Assembly: GCA_025054715.1 (NCBI GenBank)
Contig: JANWYH010000009.1
Location: 1 to 64,000, forward strand
Direction: 5' to 3'
Origin: Pyrinomonadaceae bacterium
Lineage (GTDB): Bacteria; Acidobacteriota; Blastocatellia; Pyrinomonadales; Pyrinomonadaceae
Length of the DNA stretch: 64,000 nucleotides
Shown: positions 27,054-36,059 of the stretch, piece after piece
How the letters are laid out: each line of letters opens with the position of its first letter
How positions within the stretch are numbered: the first letter of the stretch is position 1
Translations under genes and position numbers: made by a program
The notes under the pieces: generated by a model
The model's database searches: none
Seen by the model: only the letters and a program-made list of their open reading frames with translations
Told to the model about the DNA's origin: nothing

Positions 27054-27839
27054 TCACCCACAAAGAACGCTTCCTCCGTTAATGTTCAAAATCTCGCCTG
27101 TAATGTGTCTTGCCCAATCGGAAAGTAAAAAGCATATAGAAAGAGCAATATCGTCTGCTGTTGCGACCCTCTTCAATGGTATTGATTCAATAACTTTTCT
27201 CTTGTAGCCCTCGTCTTGAAAAACAGGTCGTACCATAGCTGTTTCAATCCAGCCGGGAGCAACGGCATTTACTCTTATTTTCGGTGCAAGTTCTGTGGCA
27301 AGAGATTTTGTGAAGGAAATCTGCCCCCCTTTTGATGCTGCGTAACATGAGTATCCGGCTTCACCACGTTGACCCGCGGTTGAAGAAACTAAAACGATTG
27401 CTCCATTTTCTTGCTTCTTCATTTCAGGGACACAAGCTCTTGACATTGCCCAAGCCGATTTTAGGTTCACATCCAAAACCTCATCCCAAACTTCTTCAGA
27501 CATATCTTCTATAGGCGCACCTTTCCAGATTCCCGCATTTATAACCAGAAGATCTATTGAACCAAAGTTTTCAACAGCAACTCTTGCTATTTTATGTGCT
27601 TCGTCTAGAGACGAACAATCACCTTGAACAACAACGGCACCGACACCTTCACTTCGGCAAATACTCGCGACTTCTTCTGCCTTCTCTTTCTGTCTTAGAA
27701 AATTTATGACTACGTTTGCACCGCCTTCTGCAAGCCGAAGTGCAGTAGCCCGCCCCACACCACGACTTGCTCCTGTAACTATAGCAGTTTTGCCTCTAAA
27801 GAGCATGGATGGAAGTTTTATCCCTACCTTATCTAACAT
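27054..27839 (-). CDS. Short-chain dehydrogenase/reductase, FabG-like
   Basis: A 261-residue classical SDR: nucleotide-binding TGASRGVGR (residues 22-30), NAG in LLVINAGIWKG, catalytic Ser in VSSTAGQ, and Tyr166/Lys170 in CYAASKGG. The tail ITGEILNINGG is typical of FabG/glucose-dehydrogenase-like reductases (usually VTGQ-x2-x-VDGG). It may be a 3-oxoacyl-ACP reductase, but many SDRs with this pattern act on sugars or alcohols. The frame has ATG at 27839, though MLFRGKTAIV (27806) is an alternative start. It converges on tRNA-Lys with a 4-bp gap. Confidence 0.87.
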   Translation of the reverse strand: MLDKVGIKLPSMLFRGKTAIVTGASRGVGRATALRLAEGGANVVINFLRQKEKAEEVASICRSEGVGAVVVQGDCSSLDEAHKIARVAVENFGSIDLLVINAGIWKGAPIEDMSEEVWDEVLDVNLKSAWAMSRACVPEMKKQENGAIVLVSSTAGQRGEAGYSCYAASKGGQISFTKSLATELAPKIRVNAVAPGWIETAMVRPVFQDEGYKRKVIESIPLKRVATADDIALSICFLLSDWARHITGEILNINGGSVLCG

Positions 27840-27927
27840 AAAAACAGTCTAGCAAAACTTCGATCAGAAAACACGCCACTTGATTTAAAGTTATTTCAGC
27901 CTGATTTGTTATAATTTTGACTTCGTA

Positions 27928-28959
27928 ATGTTAAAAAGGTACATCCAAAAGCGGGAGCGCTTCCTCGCATTCTTAAACGATAACCGTAAAATTTATCCTT
28001 TTGAATGGGGTATAGAATTCGTTTCAGAAAAAGCATCAAACAGCCAAAATCCATACGAATTTCTTACAAGTTTTGCTCAGAAGGCTATTGCCAAAAGCGA
28101 TGAACTTTTTTCAATTCCTGAAATCAAAAAATACGAGCTAAATGATAATGTTCTTATTTGGAAAAGTGCAATAGAAACACCCTCAGTGCAAAACAACACC
28201 GTTTACGCAAGACTCTTTCCTTACAAAAAGGACAAAAGAGCAGCGGTTGTTGTTTTACCTCACTGGAACGCAAAGGCAGGTAGTTATTTTGACCTATGCA
28301 AGGTTTTTCAACGTGTCGGAGTATCTGCTCTTCGTTTGACACTGCCTTATCATGAGGAAAGAATGCCGCCAGAATTGGAGCGTGCTGATTATCTTGTCTC
28401 GCCAAACATAGGACGCACAATCCAATCGGTCCGCCAAGCCGTTCTTGACACCCGCTCAGCAGTCAGTTGGCTAAAGCTTCAAGGTTATGAGAACATAGGC
28501 ATTGTAGGAACAAGCATCGGTAGCTGTGTCGCCTTTCTGGCATTTGTTCATGATCAGGAAATAAAGGCAGGCGTGTTCAACCATGTCTCAGGACATTTTG
28601 CTGATGTTGTTTGGCGAGGAATTTCAACCTATCATGTTCGCGCTGGTTTAGACGGTAAGATAACTCTTGAAGAATTGAGAAATTGCTGGCTTCCCATTTC
28701 ACCAATCGTTTATCTTGAAAAATTAGCCAAACAACCTTATCGTCCACAACGCTATATCTACACGCTTTATGATTTAAGTTTTCCAGTTGATCTCTCAAAA
28801 AAGCTCATGAAAACATTGCAAGAATACGGCATAAAACATAGCGAAGTTAAACTGCCTTGTGGACATTACACTTTAGGCGAACCACCATGGGTTTATCTTG
28901 ATGGTTGGAAAATCGTAACCTTTTTAAGAAAACATCTTCGCTCTAAAAAAGCAACATGA
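27928..28959 (+). CDS. Alpha/beta hydrolase family protein (ABHD18/DUF2048-like)
   Basis: The 343-residue protein has a nucleophile elbow GTSIGS (in NIGIVGTSIGSCVAF), a preceding oxyanion segment VLPHWNAKAGSYFDL, and a late histidine in LPCGHYTLGEPPW, giving the Ser-His part of an alpha/beta hydrolase triad. The order and the RLTLPYHEERMP segment resemble the ABHD18/DUF2048-type subgroup, whose substrates are largely unknown. There is no signal peptide. It is 21 bp upstream of a methyltransferase-like gene, so the two are likely co-transcribed. Confidence 0.75.
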   Translation: MLKRYIQKRERFLAFLNDNRKIYPFEWGIEFVSEKASNSQNPYEFLTSFAQKAIAKSDELFSIPEIKKYELNDNVLIWKSAIETPSVQNNTVYARLFPYKKDKRAAVVVLPHWNAKAGSYFDLCKVFQRVGVSALRLTLPYHEERMPPELERADYLVSPNIGRTIQSVRQAVLDTRSAVSWLKLQGYENIGIVGTSIGSCVAFLAFVHDQEIKAGVFNHVSGHFADVVWRGISTYHVRAGLDGKITLEELRNCWLPISPIVYLEKLAKQPYRPQRYIYTLYDLSFPVDLSKKLMKTLQEYGIKHSEVKLPCGHYTLGEPPWVYLDGWKIVTFLRKHLRSKKAT

Positions 28960-28980
28960 GATAATAATTCTTTTAAGAAA

Positions 28981-29796
28981 ATGAGCGAAGTAGATACGAG
29001 AGAACTAGCTTTTCTAAGAGATTTATACGTAGAAACGGAATGGACTCAAAGATTTGCAGCCCTTTTCGACAAGTATTTCGATTATGACAAAAAAGACGGC
29101 AAAATCCTCTATGTAAATGCCGGAACAGGCAATCACGTATTTTCCATTCGAGAAAAACTTGATGAAAAAGTGCAAATCCACGCCGTCTGTGAAAACGAGC
29201 AAACTCTGAGAATTGCTCAAAGCAAGGCTTCCGTTCTTAAAGCAAACGTTCACTTTACGACTCAACTTAACCAAAACGAACGCTTTGATGCTGTTTTTGC
29301 TGACGCAAGTTTCGTTCATCCAGACGAACTGCAAAGCTTCGTCGAAAAAATCGCAGAAAAAGCAGAGCCAGGCGCACAGGTTTGTTTTTTTACAGTTACC
29401 TCGGGAAGTTTCGGTGAGATTTTCTCCTTTCTATGGGAGGTTCTCTTTAATGAGGGTTTAGGTGAAAGCGGAAAAGAAGCCGAAAAACTGATAACTTCGT
29501 TTTTGACTGTCTCTGAAGTGAAAGAAATTGCCAAGAAAGCTGGATTAGCTTCTGTCAAAGAGCATAGATCGAATGAAATCTTCGAATACGCAACTGCAAA
29601 GGAAATGGTGAATTCTGTTCTTATCTCTAGATTTCTTTTCCCTGAATGGCTCAAATTTTTAAGTGATGAACAGAAACAAGGCGTTATTCAAATGTTGACA
29701 AAAATCATTGATGAAGAATACAGAAATATGAGCTTCAGATTTAGCGTAAAGGCAACTCTTATTAAAGGTAAAAAGGCTCGAAATTCGATCGCTTAA
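28981..29796 (+). CDS. Class I SAM-dependent methyltransferase-like protein
   Basis: A Rossmann-like N-terminal half is visible: motif I as ILYVNAGTGNHVFSI (residues ~34-48; VNAGTG instead of the usual D/E-x-G-x-G-x-G), motif II acidic end HAVCENEQTL, and FDAVFADASF as motif IV. The C-terminal part is helical. Motif I is degenerate, so SAM binding is likely but activity is uncertain. No substrate can be predicted. It follows the hydrolase gene by 21 bp and precedes the molybdenum enzyme gene by 192 bp. Confidence 0.65.
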   Translation: MSEVDTRELAFLRDLYVETEWTQRFAALFDKYFDYDKKDGKILYVNAGTGNHVFSIREKLDEKVQIHAVCENEQTLRIAQSKASVLKANVHFTTQLNQNERFDAVFADASFVHPDELQSFVEKIAEKAEPGAQVCFFTVTSGSFGEIFSFLWEVLFNEGLGESGKEAEKLITSFLTVSEVKEIAKKAGLASVKEHRSNEIFEYATAKEMVNSVLISRFLFPEWLKFLSDEQKQGVIQMLTKIIDEEYRNMSFRFSVKATLIKGKKARNSIA

Positions 29797-29988
29797 GCGT
29801 GAATGTCCTCCCTTGCAAATCTAGTTTGATTTGAGTTCCCGACCTAACGCCTTTGTATCAGGTAGAACCTTCCCGAGTGTGCTCAGACAAGCGTTCGAAT
29901 TTCGCTCTATCTTGTTTGCAAATGATAATTGTAGCTTTTTTACCTAAGTTTGATAAAATTAAAACAAACTCTTCGAGGAGATTGACTG

Positions 29989-32142
29989 ATGAAATACATT
30001 GGGAAGGAAGTAAGTCGCGTTGATGGAGTGGCAAAAGTTACAGGCATGGCAAAATATGCTGCCGAATTCCAACTAAAGAACACAGCCTATGGCTACATTG
30101 TTCAAAGCACTTGTCCAAAAGGAACTATTTTGAAAATAGACACTTCGGAGGCAGAGAAACTGCCCGGGGTCTTGAAAATCTACACTCACCTCAACACTCC
30201 AAAATCGAAATCCCAAAGTGGCTTCGTAGCTTTACAATCTGACAGAATCTTATTCAACGGTCAACCTGTAGCCTTGGTGATTGCAGAAACTTTTGAGCAA
30301 GCTCGTTATGCAGCTCAACTAATTCAAATCGAATACAAAACCGAACCTTTCAACACAGAATTAGAAAAAGCAGAACCAAAACCTGCTCGCTCAGCAAAAG
30401 TTAGAGGCAATCCAAAAAAAGCCTTTGAAGAATCGCCTGTTAAGATTGTAGCCGAATACACAATCCCTATCGAGCATCACAATCCTATAGAACCTCATGC
30501 AGCAATAGCAGCCTGGGAAGGTGACTCACTTACGATTTTTGTCAAAACTCAAGGCGTAAAAGACATGCAAAACCACCTAGCTCAAAGCTTTGGCATTGCA
30601 AAAGAACAGGTTCATGTAATATCGCCTTTCGTTGGTGGTGCTTTCGGTTCAGCCTTGAATCCTCACTATTATCCGTTCCTTGCCGCTATGGCAGCACGAG
30701 ACTTAAAACGCCCTGTAAAGCTTTCTTACACTCGCCGACAGATGTTCACAGGACACGGCTATCGCCCTTACACATGGCAAAAGGTGTCTATCGGAGCGAC
30801 CGAAGATGGAAAACTGCAATCAATAATTCACGAAGCGATAACGAATTCCTCTAGCTTTGAAGACTTTATAGAAGCCTCAAATAACTATGGAAGAAGTCTT
30901 TACAACTGTCCAAACTACGATACTCCTTATCGCATAGCAAAATTAGACCTGCCGACGCCTACGTGGATGCGAGCACCGGGAATGGTCTCGGGAGCTTTTG
31001 CTCTTGAATGCGCATTGGACGAATTGGCTTACAAACTCAAAATCGATCCATTAGAACTCCGTCTTATAAATTATGCTGAAACCGATCCCGATACAGGAAA
31101 GCCCTTCTCAAGCAAGGCCTTGAGAGAGTGCTATATCAAAGGAGCAGAACTTTTTGGTTGGAAAAATAGAAAATTTGAACCTCGCTCAATGCGTGATGGG
31201 CGATGGCTCGTTGGCTGGGGAATGGCTACTGGCATATGGGGAGCTTTTATGCTTCCAGCTTCTGTTAAAATTACATACAAAGCTGATAACACAGCCTACG
31301 TAGAAAGCGCAACTTCAGACATCGGTCCTGGTACTTATACAGTTATCACAATCATTGCAGCAGAATTTCTCGGACTACCGATTGAAAAAGTAAAGTTTTC
31401 ACTTGGCGATAGTCAAATGCCGGATGCACCGCTACAAGGTGGTTCTTTCACAACCGCATCAGTCGGCACAGCTGCACAAGGCGCAGCTTTACAAATTAAA
31501 CAAAAATTTCTTGAACTAGCCCGCAAATCCGATCCCGTCTTTTCTAACATCAATCAAGAAGAAGTAGAAATGTCAGAAGGCTACCTGCGTTTAAAAACTG
31601 AACCCTCAAAAGCAATTTCAATTTCAGAATTGATGCAGAAAAATGGATTGAAAGAAATCACTGAAACTTACACGGCTCGCCCTTCATCAGAACGCCAAAA
31701 ATACACTACGATGGCTCACGGAGCACAGTTCGTAGAGGTAAAGGCTGATGAAGAGCTTGGTATCATAAAAGTTACACGCGTAGTTGAAACTACCGCTACA
31801 GGAAGAGTTATCAACAAAAAAACCTCACACTCACAAGAAATCGGCGGCGTAGTCTGGGGAATCGGAATGGCGCTTCAAGAAGCTACTGAAATTGACCATC
31901 GCTATGGAAGGATGATTACAACCGATCTTGCCACTTACCACTTCCCAGTAAACGCCGATATTCATGAAGTCATAACGGAATTTGTAGAAGAAAACGATAC
32001 AATCGTAAATCCTTTAGGCATTAAAGGAATGGGCGAACTCTGCATGGTAGGCATTCCAGCAGCTGTAGCAAATGCAGTCTTCCATGCAACAGGAAAGAGA
32101 ATTCGTCAATTGCCAATAACACCAGATAAACTCTTTGATTAG
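29989..32142 (+). CDS. Xanthine dehydrogenase family, molybdopterin-binding subunit (PaoC/CoxL-like)
   Basis: At 717 residues this is the large catalytic subunit of a molybdenum hydroxylase. It opens with GKEVSRVDGVAKVTGMAKYAAEF and AYGYIVQSTCPKG like PaoC (YagR), has the molybdopterin segments VGGAFGSALNP and QGGSFTTASVG, and ends with PLGIKGMGELCMVG, where Glu683 is the base that activates the Mo-OH group. Such enzymes oxidise aldehydes or N-heterocycles. The ribosome site GAGGAG (29975-29980) is 8 nt from the ATG. XdhC- and MocA-like maturation genes follow directly, but no 2Fe-2S or FAD subunit gene is next to it, unlike paoABC or xdhABC. Confidence 0.93.
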   Translation: MKYIGKEVSRVDGVAKVTGMAKYAAEFQLKNTAYGYIVQSTCPKGTILKIDTSEAEKLPGVLKIYTHLNTPKSKSQSGFVALQSDRILFNGQPVALVIAETFEQARYAAQLIQIEYKTEPFNTELEKAEPKPARSAKVRGNPKKAFEESPVKIVAEYTIPIEHHNPIEPHAAIAAWEGDSLTIFVKTQGVKDMQNHLAQSFGIAKEQVHVISPFVGGAFGSALNPHYYPFLAAMAARDLKRPVKLSYTRRQMFTGHGYRPYTWQKVSIGATEDGKLQSIIHEAITNSSSFEDFIEASNNYGRSLYNCPNYDTPYRIAKLDLPTPTWMRAPGMVSGAFALECALDELAYKLKIDPLELRLINYAETDPDTGKPFSSKALRECYIKGAELFGWKNRKFEPRSMRDGRWLVGWGMATGIWGAFMLPASVKITYKADNTAYVESATSDIGPGTYTVITIIAAEFLGLPIEKVKFSLGDSQMPDAPLQGGSFTTASVGTAAQGAALQIKQKFLELARKSDPVFSNINQEEVEMSEGYLRLKTEPSKAISISELMQKNGLKEITETYTARPSSERQKYTTMAHGAQFVEVKADEELGIIKVTRVVETTATGRVINKKTSHSQEIGGVVWGIGMALQEATEIDHRYGRMITTDLATYHFPVNADIHEVITEFVEENDTIVNPLGIKGMGELCMVGIPAAVANAVFHATGKRIRQLPITPDKLFD

Positions 32143-32144
32143 AG

Positions 32145-33227
32145 ATGAAAGAATTAAGAGAGATTATTAAAAAGATCGAGTCTTCCCCTTCAGAAGAAAA
32201 ACTACTACTTGCAACGGTTGTCGAAGTCGTTGGCTCAAGCTATCGTCTTCCCGGCGCAAAAATGCTGATTGATGCAAATGATAATACTTTTGGCATGATT
32301 TCAGGCGGATGCCTCGAAGCTGACATTTTAGAGCGTTCAAAAGAACTCCGAGAAAAAGGTAAACCTATCTTATTTCTCTACGACACAACAAAAGATGATG
32401 ACTCCATTTTTTCACTTAACATGGGCTGTAAGGGCGTAATCCGAATTTTCCTAGAACCGATTAACAAAAATTCTACTCTCTTCAACACGCTCAAAAACCT
32501 GATAAAGCAAAGAAAAAAGGTTTCTACGGCTACCGTCGTCTCTTCAACTAACGAAGCTCTTGTCGGAAAAAGACTCTTTTACGATGGAGATAGTTTCTTC
32601 GGCGATTTAGCTTCTGAAGAGCTTAAGAAAGAGCTAATAGACCTATTTTTAAGAAATCAAAAAAGTGAGCTTAAAAGACTAGAACAATTACAAAGCGAAA
32701 TCTTTTTTGAGAAAATCCTACCACCTCTGAAACTAGTAATTTTCGGAGCTGGCTATGATGCTATACCGCTTGCTGAAATCGCTCATTCGATTGGCTGGAG
32801 CGTTTCTATAGTCGATCATAGACCCGCGTTTGCTAATAAAGAGCGTTTCCCTTTTGCAGATGAAATTTTCGTCTCAAGGGCTGAAACTTTCAGCGACGAT
32901 ATTTTGCGAGGCGAAAATATAGCTTGCGTAATAATGACTCACAATTACGAGCAAGATCGCGTTATCTTGCTTCGCGCATTGAATGCTGACTGCTTTTATA
33001 TTGGTCTTCTTGGTCCTAGAAAAAGAGCCGAAAAACTACTCGAAAAATCAGGCATTAACCTTTTAGAGAAAATTAACCGCCTTTATTCACCTGTTGGACT
33101 CGATATAGGCGCTACTACACCCGAAACCATAGCTCTTTCAATCATTGCCGAAATCGAAGCAGTATCAAACGGACGTAATGGAGGATTTTTACGCAACCGA
33201 CAGGGTTCAATTTATGCACGTTCCTAA
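32145..33227 (+). CDS. XdhC/CoxI family molybdenum-hydroxylase maturation protein
   Basis: XdhC-type proteins bind the molybdenum cofactor, help add the terminal sulfido ligand and insert it into the apo-enzyme. The N-terminal CoxI domain has VEVVGSSYRLPGAKM and GMISGGCLEADI plus a Cys in NMGCKGVIRI. The C-terminal XdhC_C Rossmann domain begins KLVIFGAGYDAIPLAEIA and has VIMTHNYEQDR and GLLGPRKRAEKLL. Length (360) is normal for the two-domain form. It starts 2 bp after the molybdenum subunit gene, a classical pairing of enzyme and chaperone, and overlaps the MocA-like gene by 14 bp. Confidence 0.93.
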   Translation: MKELREIIKKIESSPSEEKLLLATVVEVVGSSYRLPGAKMLIDANDNTFGMISGGCLEADILERSKELREKGKPILFLYDTTKDDDSIFSLNMGCKGVIRIFLEPINKNSTLFNTLKNLIKQRKKVSTATVVSSTNEALVGKRLFYDGDSFFGDLASEELKKELIDLFLRNQKSELKRLEQLQSEIFFEKILPPLKLVIFGAGYDAIPLAEIAHSIGWSVSIVDHRPAFANKERFPFADEIFVSRAETFSDDILRGENIACVIMTHNYEQDRVILLRALNADCFYIGLLGPRKRAEKLLEKSGINLLEKINRLYSPVGLDIGATTPETIALSIIAEIEAVSNGRNGGFLRNRQGSIYARS

Positions 33228-33825
33228 GTTAGCTATCGTCATCCTTGCTGCTGGCGAATCAAAACGTTTCGGACAGCCAAAACAAATTGTTCGCTTTGAA
33301 GGTAAAACACTTCTTGAAAAGGCTATAAAAACTGCAACTAGCGCTTCGCTCGGCAGCGTATTCATTGTTCTTGGAGCGAATGCAGAAACAATCATAAGCA
33401 ATACAGATCTGTCCTGCACCGAAGTTGTCGTAAACCCAAACTGGCAATTAGGCATAGGTAGCTCACTTCAAGCAGGATTAAAAAAAGTGATAGAAAAAGA
33501 ACCGAAAACGGAAGGTATAATCGTCATGTTGTGCGATCAGCCTTTGATTAGCTCATCTTTAATCAAACTTCTAGCAGAAACTTTTATCAGCAAGAGCCCC
33601 CTAATTGTAGCAACCGAATATCTCGACACTGTCGGCGTTCCTGCTATCTTTTCTTCCAGTCTCTTTGATGAAATTTTTCAGATGAATCCAAAAACCGGGG
33701 CAAAAAGTTTAATAAAGAAATACGAAGCGCAAACAGAAAAAGTATATGCACCCGAAGCGGCTTTTGATATTGATACCCGCGAAGACTACGAATCCTTGCT
33801 TTTGTTACCAAAATCAGGTGGATAG
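33214..33825 (+). CDS. MobA/MocA-like nucleotidyltransferase (molybdenum cofactor cytidylyl- or guanylyltransferase)
   Basis: The opening ILAAGESKRFGQPKQ is the MocA/MobA nucleotide-binding loop. LCDQPLI supplies the metal-binding Asp, and PAIFSSSLFDE plus GAKSLI and the final DIDTREDY complete the family pattern. MocA transfers CMP to molybdopterin for the xanthine dehydrogenase class of enzymes, which fits the adjacent large subunit and XdhC. The open frame extends back to 33145, but the family core starts at the ATG at 33214, giving a 14-bp overlap with xdhC. The last 40 bp are antisense to the VOC gene. Confidence 0.9.
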   Translation: MHVPKLAIVILAAGESKRFGQPKQIVRFEGKTLLEKAIKTATSASLGSVFIVLGANAETIISNTDLSCTEVVVNPNWQLGIGSSLQAGLKKVIEKEPKTEGIIVMLCDQPLISSSLIKLLAETFISKSPLIVATEYLDTVGVPAIFSSSLFDEIFQMNPKTGAKSLIKKYEAQTEKVYAPEAAFDIDTREDYESLLLLPKSGG

Positions 33826-34160
33826 TAAACCAGTTCTATTATGTTTCCATCAACGCCTTTTGTGTAAAAGGAAAAAGTTCCATCGCGATGAGGCTTTATA
33901 GGTCTCCCTTCCAGCTTCGCAGCCCTTTCTAGCTCTTCCATTGTCTCAACTCTTAAACCTATATGAGGCGGATGCTTTGAATTTGGCGGAAGCAAAGCAA
34001 TTCCAAATCCTTTAGCATCACGCATCATTGCCCAATCTTCGTAAAGCGTTTCAACCATAAAGCCCATTTTCTTGTATTCCTCAACTGCCCTTTGCAAGTC
34101 CGAACACTTAACCGCCAGATGATCAACCGTTCCAGAAAATCTCAAACCGCTTTCGGACAT
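33786..34160 (-). CDS. VOC superfamily (glyoxalase/bleomycin-resistance-like) protein
   Basis: A 124-residue single-domain protein with the two beta-alpha-beta modules of the vicinal-oxygen-chelate fold. A metal-ligand histidine sits in TVDHLAVKCSDL and a glutamate in GNIIELVYYP; a second histidine is in HPPHIGLRV. This arrangement fits a small metal-dependent lyase, isomerase or dioxygenase, but substrate is unknown. It is a lone gene, convergent with the MocA-like gene, and its last 40 bp (including coding sequence for the C-terminal YPPDFGNKSKDS) overlap that gene on the other strand. Confidence 0.85.
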   Translation of the reverse strand: MSESGLRFSGTVDHLAVKCSDLQRAVEEYKKMGFMVETLYEDWAMMRDAKGFGIALLPPNSKHPPHIGLRVETMEELERAAKLEGRPIKPHRDGTFSFYTKGVDGNIIELVYYPPDFGNKSKDS

Positions 34161-34225
34161 AATCGCTCCTTTCTGAATAAAATTTTACCAAACTTAAGCA
34201 AGAAGTCTGAACGTTGATTTGGAAC

Positions 34226-34384
34226 ATGACACATGATAATCAGCGAAAAAAGAGATCGCCATCGAACAATAAAGTAAAACAAAAAAGACTAGCTCAAATT
34301 GATGAGACTTACTTTTTCAAAACACAAAAACTTTCAAGACGAACAAAACAAACACTTGAACGCATCCTCTCAGAAGCAAAATAG
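34226..34384 (+). CDS. Putative small basic protein (52 aa)
   Basis: An ATG-to-TAG frame of 52 codons opening MTHDNQRKKRSPSNNK. About a third of the residues are Lys or Arg, and the second half (RRTKQTLERILSEAK) could form an amphipathic helix. Coding status is uncertain: GGAA lies too close (1 nt) to the ATG to be a good ribosome site and no homologue is recognised. It is listed because it fills part of an unusually long gap and its basic composition resembles small nucleic-acid-binding proteins. No function is proposed. Confidence 0.25.
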   Translation: MTHDNQRKKRSPSNNKVKQKRLAQIDETYFFKTQKLSRRTKQTLERILSEAK

Positions 34385-35032
34385 CTAAAAAAGCAGGCTG
34401 TTTATTAACAAGACAGTTTCACAATTCGACGATATGAAGTCTCATTTAGAGCAAGAGATAGCCTTCAAGAAAGCGCAACCAGTTCTTTAGGCTTCCAAGT
34501 TAAGCAAGAGATAATAGAATCTGGTAAGAATGAAGGAAGACGATGAAAGGGCGAGAAGACTAAAACCAATAAACCTTACGCTTTCGCAACAAAAGCTTGT
34601 AAGAGCAAAGAAAAATTGTTTAATGGGAGAAAAGATGCAGCAAGCAAGGTGCTAGCTTTCTTCAAGCTATATCCTGAAGATTGCATTTCAGGATGACAAC
34701 ACAGAGGCATGAGAGGGACGGTCTTCAAAGTCGGTTCAATATTCGAGGGATAGAGGATTTGAAAGAAAGACTGCGTTTGAGTCCTTTTGCCATCTTCGCT
34801 GACTGTTTTAAACTAACTTTTCGGAAATGCTTTAATTGTGATGAAAACCATGCGCTTTCAAGCAGAGCAACTAACTTTCTGAATTGCATAAACACGGATA
34901 GAGTAAATGTCTGTCTGAAAATTCTCAAGAAGGTTTCATCCGCCTCAAGGACGTAGGTCAAGAAGTCGAACTAGGCTTATGCTAGAGAGTTTTACGCGGA
35001 TATTGGAAATTTCTAGTTGTGTGTAAACTTCC

Positions 35033-35060
35033 TTGACGAAGCAAGAAACCATACTATTAT
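35033..35060 (+). promoter_or_regulatory. Promoter upstream of the BtuF-like operon
   Basis: TTGACG (35033-35038) and TATTAT (35055-35060) are separated by 16 bp, ~40 bp before the ATG at 35100. The match to the sigma-70 consensus is good and the position fits transcription of the three-gene operon that follows. Confidence 0.6.
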
Positions 35061-35099
35061 TATGGAAGGTAGATTATAATCAATAGTTTTGAAAGAGAA

Positions 35100-36059
35100 A
35101 TGAGAAAAAAATTACGCATAGCATCGCTTCTTCCTTCTTCAACCGAAATAGTCTGCCTGCTCGGACTAGAGGAGAACTTAGTTGGGGTAACTCATGAATG
35201 CGATTTTCCCACTTCGGTTACAGGTAAGCCACAACTCACTAAAAGTCGAATATCACATCAAAGCATGACAAGCCGAGAGATTGACCATGCCGTCCGATCA
35301 CAGCTCGATGGACACGGCTCAATATATGACCTCAATACAGAAATGCTCGCTAATCTAAAACCTGACATAATCCTAACTCAAGAACTATGCGAGGTCTGCG
35401 CCGTAAGCTATCAAGTAGTCAAACAAGCTGCAAAACTTTATGTTGCTGACGCAAAAGTTGTATCACTTGAACCAAACACCATTTCTGATATTTTTCAAAA
35501 CATTCTCTTTGTCGGTGAAATCTGCGGCGTGAAAAACATAGCTGAAAAAGCCGTTTCTGAACTAAAAGATAGAATTTGTAGAATCAAGGAAAAGACTAAC
35601 TCGATAGCAAATCGTCCAAAATGCTTCATGATGGAGTGGCTCGAACCACCTTTTGCACCAGGTCATTGGGTTCCCGAACAAGTAGAAATTGCCGGCGGAA
35701 TATGCCTTCTTGGAAGAAAAGGTGAAAAAAGTGTAACTACGACTTACGAAGAAATCATAGAAGCAAAGCCCGAGGTTCTAGTCTTGATACCATGCGGTTA
35801 CTACATAGAAGACATATTTAAGCAACTGGAAAATACTGGTTTCCCTGAAGACTTTGCTAGTATTCCCGCCATTAAAAATGGCGAGGTATGGGCAGTTGAT
35901 GCCACTAGCTACTTCAGCCGCCCTGGACCTCGAGTAGTTGATGGAATAGAAATACTCGCGAAAATATTTCATCCAGAAATCTTTGGACGACCAGATGAAA
36001 GAGAAGCTAAAAAAGTTCCGAAAAACCTCATTCGCATTTTACGGGCAAACTCAGTATGA
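35100..36059 (+). CDS. Cobalamin-binding/BtuF-like periplasmic-binding-fold protein without signal peptide
   Basis: The opening RIASLLPSSTEIVCLLGL and GVTHECDFP, the later LKPDIILTQELCEVCAVS, and the TrpLEPPFAPGHWVPE-type segment (MEWLEPPFAPGHWVPE) identify the class III substrate-binding fold shared by BtuF and siderophore-binding proteins. Length is 319. No signal peptide is seen, so it would be cytoplasmic unless the start is misjudged, which is a recurring trait of this subgroup. No ABC permease (btuC) or ATPase (btuD) is adjacent. The stop overlaps the next start by 4 bp (ATGA), placing it with a disulfide-oxidoreductase fusion and a glutaminyl cyclase. Confidence 0.82.
   Translation: MRKKLRIASLLPSSTEIVCLLGLEENLVGVTHECDFPTSVTGKPQLTKSRISHQSMTSREIDHAVRSQLDGHGSIYDLNTEMLANLKPDIILTQELCEVCAVSYQVVKQAAKLYVADAKVVSLEPNTISDIFQNILFVGEICGVKNIAEKAVSELKDRICRIKEKTNSIANRPKCFMMEWLEPPFAPGHWVPEQVEIAGGICLLGRKGEKSVTTTYEEIIEAKPEVLVLIPCGYYIEDIFKQLENTGFPEDFASIPAIKNGEVWAVDATSYFSRPGPRVVDGIEILAKIFHPEIFGRPDEREAKKVPKNLIRILRANSV

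Larger units (their letters stand above)
34161..35099. other. 939-bp region without a recognised gene
   Basis: This is the longest non-coding-looking stretch in a window where most gaps are under 100 bp. It holds a short basic open frame (34226-34384) and a 91-codon frame (34681-34956) with no family resemblance, and at its right end a promoter-like sequence for the BtuF-like gene. No tRNA, inverted repeats of note or IS remnants were seen. It could hold an unrecognised small RNA or a decayed gene. Confidence 0.5.

Noticed and set aside
34700-34800. Possible selenocysteine tRNA, suggested by CTTCAAA in the region
   Set aside because: The flanking bases do not pair as an anticodon stem (mismatch and several wobbles) and no proper T arm or acceptor stem can be drawn. 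The GrdB-like gene also has no in-frame UGA.
34681-34956. 91-codon frame in the long intergenic region
   Set aside because: The translation has no family resemblance, its ribosome site is poor and a similarly open frame exists on the other strand over the same bases.
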